Shown here: in pieces, positions 38,240 to 45,740 of the stretch
How positions within the stretch are numbered: position 1 is the stretch's first letter
Layout of the letters: each line of letters opens with the position of its first letter
Assembly (NCBI RefSeq): GCF_026210795.1
Contig: NC_089435.1
Span: forward strand, 2,480,001-2,544,000
DNA length: 64,000 bases
Reading direction: 5' to 3'
Source: Rhizophagus irregularis
Taxonomy: Eukaryota > Glomeromycota > Glomeromycetes > Glomerales > Glomeraceae
The notes under the pieces: generated by a model
Told to the model about the DNA's origin: nothing
Database searches by the model: none
What the model saw: only the letters and a program-made list of their open reading frames with translations
Program-made: the position numbers and the translations under genes

Positions 38240-39140
38240 TTAATGTTTCTTATTCTTTATTATATTCTTCATTGGACTTAATGTCTTTTCATTATCATTA
38301 TTCACATTCTGAGCCCTTCCTTCTTTAGATTGGACAACAGGTTTATATCCAGTTTGTTCATTTTTCACTTTTTTAGATAGTGATTTAGTTTTTCTATGGA
38401 ATCCTTTGAATATTTTTGGTTATTGATTTTGGTGTAGTAAATATAAATATCTTAGAGTTTTCTGAAGGGGATATTCTGTCACATCCCTTTACATCAGTAA
38501 ACAAAGTATCTACTATTAATATCTTAATTTAGGGCTTTATATGGGTCAGAAAATGAGTATCACTTACTTTATAACCTTAGACTAATTTCCTCCAGTAAGT
38601 TTTTAGTCCTTCACCTTGCCATTCTTTTTCCTACATATTATAAGAAAGTTAGAGAGATGTTAGCATATGCAACTTTTTTTTATTTAGTGATAAAGTAAGG
38701 CATATAGTTAACTCACCAAAACCAAGAGTCCTTTGTGCCTGAATTAAGAACACTTGGAGTGGGCACCAGTATTAAAACCCGGTAATCCTCCTGAGTCAAC
38801 TGGAGTGAACTAGAAGTTCCCTCCCTTTGCAAAATAAAAAAAAGAGTACTTTTATTTTTACTATTGTTTAATATGGCTTCTGCTTCTTTAAGATCAATAT
38901 TTTGAAGTCATATCCTTTCTCCGAAAATAATAAAGGTATAATCATTTCATGGTTGCTTTCTAAGAATCCACAGTACAACTAATTCTTTCAATATATAAGA
39001 AACTATTACTAGAAAGTTTAAAGAAGTTTTCATGTTATAGAACTTACCATCATAACCAACATATGAATTAGAGGTTTCTTCATAAATAATCCTTAGAAAT
39101 ACATTTAAAACTACCTCTGCAAGCAAGGATTCTTATATCG
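38240..39140 (-). pseudogene. Unrecognised multi-exon gene, broken
   Basis: Minus-strand coding text is clear but shifts frame. About 39130-39050 reads as LAEVVLNVFLRIIYEE and then NSYVGYDG before a GTAAGT donor. About 38975-38712 contains FLESNHEMIIPLLFSEKGYD and, one frame over, NIDLKEAEAILNNSKNKS and LTQEDYRVLILVPTPSVLN up to a GTGAGT donor. A short exon at 38632-38575 (KEWQGEGLKTYW) ends in TAA. The tail 38510-38240 (VDTLFTDVKGCD, then a lysine-rich C-terminus ending KNKKH and TAA at 38242-38240) has a further shift near 38405. No family recognised. It abuts the microexon array on the same strand, so it may be the 3' part of that unit. Confidence 0.45.
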
Positions 39141-39317
39141 GATTTATCAATACCCTATAGAATTATTTTTTAAAAAAAATAAATAAAATTTCTTTACTGA
39201 AACTTGCGAAATCGGGACTGTGTAGTAGCTATGTAGCTGCTATATATATTAAAAAAAGTAGTAGGCGTATCGCTATTTTATGTTTAACGTAGGGTATCCA
39301 TATGGAGCGAATATAGT

Positions 39318-39735
39318 TTAAGTGTAACCTATGTAATGCAAAAATGTAGTTTAGTTAATGTAATAATATTGCAAAAATGTAGTTTAAGTGTAGCCTATGT
39401 AATGCAAAAATGTAGTTTAGTTAATGTAATAATATTGCAAAAATGTAGTTTAAATGTAGCTTATGTAATGCAAAAATGTAGTTTAGTTAATGTAATAATA
39501 TTGCAAAAATGTAGTTTAAATGTAGCTTATGTAATGCAAAAATGTAGTTTAGTTAATGTAATAATATTGCAAAAATGTAGTTTAAATGTAGCTTATGTAA
39601 TGCAAAAATGTAGTTTAGTTAATGTAATAATATTGCAAAAATGTAGTTTAAGTGTAGCTTATGTAATGCAAAAATGTAGTTTAGTTAATGTAATAATATT
39701 GCAAAAATATAGTTTATTTAATGCAAAAATATTGT
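39318..39735. repeat. 66 bp satellite, ~6 copies, reading-frame compatible
   Basis: Six nearly identical 66 bp units, each made of two related halves (TGCAAAAATGTAGTTT plus spacer). Because 66 is a multiple of three, one plus-strand frame stays open through the whole array, giving a 22-residue repeat. This is probably not a gene: the open frame follows from the period, and codon content is plain. The array decays to 39830. Confidence 0.9.
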
Positions 39736-39899
39736 TTAGTTAATGTAAAAATATTGCAAAAATGTAGTTTATTTAATGCAAAAATATTGTTTATTTAAAG
39801 TAATATTACAGTTTACTCAAAGTTATAATACAGTTTCATTGTATTAATTATCTAAATCTATATTAAATCTATATTAAATCTATATTAAATATATTTTGT

Positions 39900-40405
39900 A
39901 TCGATATTAATCTATGCTTCTAAAGTTTTGAATTCCTTTTTTCGAAACTATACTTGGATTTTGGTTTCCAAGCTGGAGCCAAAAAAAAAAGGAAAAAAAT
40001 TAAAAAAAAACTTAAGTTTCGAATTCCTTTATTCGAAACTTACCTATCTCACGCGAGCGTCTAACTAAGAGTTGATTTCACCAAGACCCGTGTCTAAGCC
40101 GCCTAAAAAAAGGAAAAAAAAAGAAATTAGCAACCATTTTAAAAGACAAAATAAAGATGGAATAAAACAAAAAAACAATACTCCCACCGAAGTCCTGCGT
40201 CCAAAGAATTAAAAACCGTCTAAAAAGAAAAAAAAATCAGTTAGAAAATGTTTGTCAAAATAAAAATCAAGAAAAAAATGACAAACTTACTGAAATGAGA
40301 GACCATATGAACCGTCTAAAAGAAGAAAAAATCGAAGAAACATTAGTAAATGTTTCTCAAAGAATAGTTCAAAAAATAAACCTCTACCCCTCCGAATTAT
40401 CACGC
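39900..40405 (-). other. Microexon/intron module array (3' part, left of LTR element)
   Basis: On the minus strand, at least three exon-like segments lie behind T-rich tracts ending TTTAG. Two start ACGGTT (26 nt near 40310, 36 nt near 40205); the third starts GCGGCTTAG (59 nt near 40080) and is followed by GTAAGT. Branch-site-like TCTAAC or TACTAAT motifs precede them. Segments starting G/ACGGTT also occur in the array at 53389-53421, on the other side of the retrotransposon, so the two arrays look like halves of one unit. The retrotransposon has inserted at 40405/40406. Confidence 0.55.
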
Positions 40406-41445
40406 TGAGATCCCCCAATTCCCTCTGTCATCAATTTACAGAGTTGCCACATCGAACGGGCATTCTCATGGTCGAACGAACGAATAAACGAACGAACGAT
40501 CAATTAAACGAACAAGCAATTGATCAGCGACATAATTAACAAACAACATAATCAACGAACAACATACAACAATATATAACAACAACATTCTTGGTTTATA
40601 AAATAAATAGCGTTAGTAATATAAAACGTTAAACGATATAAAATAAAATTTAACTTCTCTAAATTTTCCCCAAATTATATCCACTTTTACCTTTAATTTC
40701 AAACTTCGATAGCTCTCGCTACGAATTATTACTTTTCAAAAACATATATTTAATTCATCTTAAAATTTTCATTTGTTTAATTAAAATTAATTAAGCGAAC
40801 ATTAATTAAAGTTTAGGGCGAACCTATTACCTTTAATTAACATTAAACTTCATTAACAAATAATTAAATGAAACTTATATTTTATTTGAGTTCTGTGGAT
40901 GAGAACTAAGGAATTACCTTGAACTCCGTTCTCTATATATACAATTTTTATGCTACTTTCTATTCTATCTATATACTATCTTTTATGTTCTTTTTACATA
41001 TTATCTTTGAACTATCTTTCTAATATACTATCTATATTTTAAATACGCTATCTTTTAATATGCTATCTTTTTATATTATCTTTTACATTATTTTGTGTTC
41101 TTTAATCTTTCTGACATTATTTTATATATTCTTTTAATTCGCTTTATGTGTTTTACTTATAATCTATCTTTTGTGGCTTATAATTATTCTTTCTTATCGT
41201 TCTTATTGTTAAAGATTGCTAAGCCGCAATTGATCGACTCTATTTACCCTATTGGTTCCTTGTCAATCATTCAATAAATATTACATCATGTAGATCATTA
41301 CTCTTCCTAAATGTTTATCCTTTTCGGCTAATTATTTATCCATCTACGCCAATCCACGATTAATTTGTTCGTTCTTAATATTTAATAATTACATTTGGTG
41401 GTTGAATTTTATCATCTTTTCGTGCTTGATATTCGACCGTTTACA
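40406..41445 (-). repeat. 3' LTR
   Basis: 1040 bp, TGAGATCC...CGTTTACA as read on the plus strand. Same length as the other LTR and near-identical to it. Confidence 0.95.
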
Positions 41446-41459
41446 TTATCCCCCTCTTC
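41446..41459 (-). promoter_or_regulatory. Polypurine tract
   Basis: On the minus strand GAAGAGGGGGATAA lies directly against the 3' LTR, the expected primer site for plus-strand DNA synthesis. Confidence 0.75.
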
Positions 41460-41521
41460 GCTATTTGTGACCTCACAAATAACTTTGATAGAATCGAACT
41501 CGTGTCTTATCCATAATAATT

Positions 41522-42748
41522 TCAATCGAATCGAACTCGGGTCTTATCGAATACCTCTTTTCCTTTAATCACTATTTTTGGTGTAAATCTCCCTCGATCA
41601 TAAAATTTCTTTAACCATTCTCCGTTTTGTGGTGTTTTTAGTATTCTTCCGTCCAATTCTTTGAGTTTGTACGCTCCATTTCCAAATTCTTCGTGAATTA
41701 AATATGGTCCTTTCCATTTGTTCTGTAATTTTCCAGACCATTGTTTCTCTCTCCATGCTTCATATAATAATACTTTCTCTCCTATTTCGAATTTAGGTTT
41801 TCTAATTCCTCTTTTATCGTGTTGTTGTTTCTGTTTTTCTTGAGCTTCTTCCACATTTTCTTTTATTTTTCTTCTTATTACTGGTAGCTCCTCAATTAAT
41901 ATCTTTACTCTGTCAGCTAATGTTATTTTATTTTCGTCTTTATTTAATGGTAGTCTCGCTCCCCTTCCGTATGTTGCATAAAAAGGTTTAATTCTTGTTG
42001 ATGATTGCTTCTTCGTCCTATATGCAAATAATACGGATGGTATATGTTTATCCCAATTTTCTTCTCCTAATTTGGCTAATCCTTCGCATAAAGTTTTATT
42101 GAATCTTTCGACTAAACCATTTGTTTGTGGCCTATATGGTGTACTTAATCTATGATTTATCCCACATCTTTCTACTAATTCTTCCATCATTTTATTGTTA
42201 AAGTGAGTCCCTCTATCACTAATTATTTTCTTCGGACACCCATGCCTACAAATTATGTCCCTCCAAATAAATTCTACTACCTCTTTAGCCGTAGCTTCTT
42301 TTAGTGGTGCGGCCTCGGGCCATTTTGTAAAATAATCCATTGCTACTACAATGTACTTATTTCCCTTTTCTGTCTCTTTTAATGGTCCAACTATATCTAT
42401 CCCAATCATCTCGAATGGTTCATTTATCTTTATTGACGTTAATTCGTTCTTTCCTCTTGGTTTTCCTCTCATTTGACAATTCCAACATGTCTTTACATAT
42501 TCTTCTACATCTTCCTTCATATTTTTCCACCAATAATTTTCTTTTATCCTATCTAATGTCGCTTCTATCCCAAAATGTCCTGATAATTCATTATCATGCA
42601 TCATATACATTAATCCTTCGTATTCAAAATCCCTGATTACTCTAAATTTGTTTTGTCCTTTCACTCTATATAAAATTCCCTCTTTCAATTCGTACTTATT
42701 CTCTTTTTCGATATTGTCTATTATACTCTTGTAATTATTCTCTTCCAT
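41522..42748 (-). CDS. Retrotransposon integrase (408 aa frame)
   Basis: Residues ~50-95 carry the HHCC zinc-binding domain (H-N-ELSGHFG, then C-x2-C in CWNCQ). The catalytic core follows with the three acidic residues: IGIDIVGPL (D), IISDRGTHF (D) and the E in NGLVERFNKTL. Near residue 345 a GPY/F-type motif (KWKGPYLI) precedes the end. No chromodomain is visible. The frame is the same as that of the RT-kinase frame upstream (start 42748, r=1). The two are separated by ~60 nt with two TAA codons, across which a coding-looking shifted frame runs (NLEVESIKEI), so the domain was probably part of one Pol polyprotein. It is complete and its catalytic residues are kept. Confidence 0.92.
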   Translation of the reverse strand: MEENNYKSIIDNIEKENKYELKEGILYRVKGQNKFRVIRDFEYEGLMYMMHDNELSGHFGIEATLDRIKENYWWKNMKEDVEEYVKTCWNCQMRGKPRGKNELTSIKINEPFEMIGIDIVGPLKETEKGNKYIVVAMDYFTKWPEAAPLKEATAKEVVEFIWRDIICRHGCPKKIISDRGTHFNNKMMEELVERCGINHRLSTPYRPQTNGLVERFNKTLCEGLAKLGEENWDKHIPSVLFAYRTKKQSSTRIKPFYATYGRGARLPLNKDENKITLADRVKILIEELPVIRRKIKENVEEAQEKQKQQHDKRGIRKPKFEIGEKVLLYEAWREKQWSGKLQNKWKGPYLIHEEFGNGAYKLKELDGRILKTPQNGEWLKKFYDRGRFTPKIVIKGKEVFDKTRVRFD

Positions 42749-42808
42749 AATATTTCTTTAATTGATTCTACCTCTAAATTTGTTATTTTCGTTATGTGTT
42801 CTATATTT

Positions 42809-44924
42809 TTAGTCCTGTGCTCTTCTCCATTTCTCCACCTCTTTAAATACTTTTCTCCAGCTACTATTGTCATTTTTAACTTTTACTCGATTGTATCTTT
42901 TGGTATCTTTATACACACTCTGATTTTCTTCAAACATTTTAACCATGTCCAAATATTCATCCTTCTTTAATGTTGGATATGATGATCTTTCCATTTTCTT
43001 TGTTTCTCTTCCGATGTAATTTTTCCAACATACATCGCTATCTTTTTCTAGAAATATCACTATTGATTTATCTATCGTTTCTTTCAATCTGAATATTTCT
43101 TTTTCCATCTCATGATTTCCATGTGGAGTAATTAATCCTCTGTCGAAACTTTTCGTCTTTTGATAATAATATTCACAATATGGTGATTTGTCTAAAATTA
43201 TTATATCTGTATCTTCATCATATTCTAACATTCTTCTGTTTATTTGTTCTACTACTTCTTTTCTAAATTTCCATTCCGTCTCCATCTTTGATTCATAAAA
43301 TTCATCTTTGTCTTTTCTTCTTCTTTTATAAGTATTGAATCTTACTTTTAATCCTTGTTTTTCCCATTCTTTAATTAGATTTTGCACTATACTTGTTTTT
43401 CCTAATCCGTCTACTCCATCGATTATTACTATTTCTGGTTGGTCCTCTACTATCTTTAATAACCTACTTAATGCGTCGGCGTTCGTATTTTCTTTTCCCG
43501 ACCTATGTATTACTTCAAAATTATATTGCTGTAATTCCATTACCCATCTCGCTCTTTTTCCTTTTGGTATCTTTGCATTCATTAATCCCTTTAATGCACT
43601 GTGATCTGTTATTACTTTAAATTTTCTATCGATTAAATATTTATGGAAATGTTGAATTCCCCAAACTATTCCTAAACATTCCAATTCTGTTATTGGATAA
43701 TTTTCTTCTGCTGGTAATAAACTTCTACTTGCGTATGCTATTACTACTTCTTTTCCTTTTTCATCTTTTTGACTTAATACTGCACCTAATCCTTTTCCTG
43801 ATGCATCTGTTATTAATAAAAATTCTTTCTTCCAATCTGGATGTCGTAATATTGGATATTGTATCAACTTTTCTTTCAATTTTTCAAACGCTTCTTGTTG
43901 TTCTTTTCCCCAAATAAAAGGTATTCCCTTCTTTCTCAAATCACTTATTGGTCTTGCTATCTTTGAAAAATTTTTCACAAATTTTCTGTAATATGAACAA
44001 AGTCCTAAAAATGATCTTATTTCTTTCACTGTTGTTGGTGCCTTCATTTCTTTTATCTTTTCTATCTTTTTATCGTCTGGCCTTAATCCATCATTTCCTA
44101 CTATATGTCCTAAAAATTCTATATTTCTTTCCAAAAATCTACATTTCTTTAGTTTTATTATTAAATTATTCTCCTGTAACTTCTTTAATACTTTTTCCAC
44201 ATGTTCCATATGGTCTTTTAAATTTTCTGAATATATCATAATATCGTCAATATATACTACTACAAAATCGTTTATGTATTCTTCTAATATTTCATCCATT
44301 AATCTTTGAAATGTTGCTGGTGCATTAGTTAAACCGAATGGCATTACATTATACTCAAATAATCCCTTTGAACATACAAATGCTGTTTTTTCTTTGTCTT
44401 CTTCTTTCATTTCTACTTGATTAAATCCTGCCGCTAAATCTATACTTGAAAACCATTTTGCTTTTCTGTATTTGTCTAACAATTCATCCATTCTTGGTAA
44501 AGGAAAACTATCCATTATAGTTATCTTGTTTAACTTTCTGTAATCAATACAGAATCTATATTTTCCCGTTTTCTTTCCTGCTAACGTAACCGGTGAACTC
44601 CATGGACTTTTTGATTTCCTTATCCTTCCTTGTTTTAACAATTTATCCACTTCTTCGCTTATAAATTTTGCCTTTTCATCTGTTTCTTTATATCTTCTTT
44701 GCTTTATTGGTTCTACCCCTCTTTTATTTTTATCTCATGTTGCGCCGCTTTCGTTCTTCCTTCTATCTCTTCGTCATATTCCAAAATATCTTGGTATTCT
44801 AATAGTAATTTTACCATATTTTCCCAAATTGGTTCTTCTACTTTCCCTATACTTAGTTTTTGCATAAATTTTCCACTTGGTTCGAGCATCTTTTCCGTCT
44901 CTCTCTCTTCAGAGCCAAGACTTT
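42809..44924 (-). CDS. Pol: reverse transcriptase - RNase H - nucleotide-kinase-like fusion
   Basis: The frame is open from about 44716 to the TAA at 42809. Numbered from the codon at 44650, RT occupies ~1-190 with YIDD at 143-146, and the connection runs ~200-275. RNase H follows with TDAS (281-284), E332 and TDH (348-350), ending at ADALSR (401-406). After six to eight residues the same frame runs into a P-loop domain (see 42812-43432) to residue 613. Upstream, 44924-44717 encodes a Pol linker (KLSIGKVEEP, HEIKIKEG) in another frame. Joining it to RT needs a -1 step at GAGGGGTAG, where a GGG codon can slip onto GGG, or one lost G. A second -1 step would join it to protease near 44927. These may be decay, sequence error or recoding. 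Confidence 0.93.
42812..43432 (-). CDS. Thymidylate/nucleoside-kinase-like P-loop domain within Pol
   Basis: Residues ~407-613 of the Pol frame. A beta strand EIVIID leads into a Walker A loop GVDGLGKT (412-419), whose D-G-x-G-K-T form is characteristic of dTMP kinases and related deoxynucleoside kinases rather than of helicases. About 70 residues later a hydrophobic strand IIILDKSPYCEYYY (483-496) fits the DR(S/Y)-type substrate-binding motif of that superfamily. A strand IVIFLEKD (540-547) is followed by a basic segment RETKKMERS (558-566) that could be the ATP-covering lid. A length of ~205 residues matches a typical thymidylate kinase. The domain sits between RNase H and integrase, with no stop before it. 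The specific substrate is inferred, not shown. A degenerate host insertion is unlikely because the frame is fully open. Confidence 0.82.
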
Positions 44925-45437
44925 CTATTTAAAATTCTGGTGCATTTTGAATACCTCTCCTTCATCGTTGCTTTCATATTCTTCGTCATCCTCGCTCTCC
45001 TCACTTTCATATATTGCTTCTCTTTCATATCCTACTGGAATCGTTATTATTTCTCCTTGTTCTTCTATTCTTAAGGTATGATCTTCGAAATTTATTTTTG
45101 CATTATACAGCTTCCATATATCATTTCCCAAAATTAGATCCTCTTCTTCTGAATCGATTACCTCAACTTCTTTTAGTATTTCCAATTCATCTTTGTATCT
45201 CAAAGTTATATTTGCCTCTCCTAACGCTGCTATCTTTTGCCCATTTGCTATTGTACATCTAAATTTACTTTTTCCAAATATAGGTATATTCAATCTTCTT
45301 CTTAATTTATCTGTTATCACGCTTACTGCTGCTCCAGTATCTATTATTACATTCACTAATTGATCTTCAACTTCTAATTCTGTTCTCATTGCTGTAGTTC
45401 TCTTTTCCTCATTTTTCATAGTTCCCACCGAGTGTAG
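44925..45437 (-). CDS. Retropepsin-type aspartic protease
   Basis: The frame opens right after an in-frame UGA (45440-45438) followed by CUA. Residues about 30-45 after the first ATG carry VIIDTGAAVSVI, the aspartic protease active site (DTGA). Downstream, EEDLILGNDIW fits the flap/second-half ILG-D motif. The end is acidic (ESEDDEEYES). It has no own ATG at a sensible place (an internal ATG is near 45419), so it is most likely made by read-through from Gag. Confidence 0.88.
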   Translation of the reverse strand, partial: LHSVGTMKNEEKRTTAMRTELEVEDQLVNVIIDTGAAVSVITDKLRRRLNIPIFGKSKFRCTIANGQKIAALGEANITLRYKDELEILKEVEVIDSEEEDLILGNDIWKLYNAKINFEDHTLRIEEQGEIITIPVGYEREAIYESEESEDDEEYESNDEGEVFKMHQNFK

Positions 45438-45740
45438 TCAATTTTTCTCGTTTATGCTTCTTGGTCTATATGTTCCTTCTCTCAATTGTTTATGATACTT
45501 AGTATTCTCATTTATCATTTGTCCAATTGTTATATTCGCTCTACAATTTTTCACGTCTTCCACAATATCGTAAGGTGGTATTCCATCAGTTAATCTCGGT
45601 CCATATTCTCTGGGCTTTCCTGTCCCTGATGGCTTTGTTCTAACCCAATTTCCAAATTCATCTTGCCGCATTCCAGGGTAAAATGCTTTGCCTTCCTTTG
45701 TGAACATCGGTTTATAAAATCTTCCATCTTTTGTCATGGG
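45438..45740 (-). CDS. Gag-protease linker between two in-frame UGA codons
   Basis: About 100 codons in the same frame as gag and protease. They are bounded by the gag stop UGA (45743-45741, followed by CCC) and UGA (45440-45438, followed by CUA). The segment YDIVEDVKNCRANITIGQM is the helix-strand stretch commonly found just ahead of the protease in fungal and plant Ty3/gypsy elements. It could be translated only by read-through or by internal start at the ATG at 45737. Confidence 0.75.
   Translation of the reverse strand, partial: PMTKDGRFYKPMFTKEGKAFYPGMRQDEFGNWVRTKPSGTGKPREYGPRLTDGIPPYDIVEDVKNCRANITIGQMINENTKYHKQLREGTYRPRSINEKN

Noticed and set aside
39318-39735. CRISPR-like array
   Set aside because: It is a plain tandem satellite without unique spacers, in a eukaryotic context.
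41095-41277. 60-codon frame in the LTR, repeated at 50829-51011
   Set aside because: Present in both LTRs because they are duplicates; it lies antisense to the element and has no coding signature.
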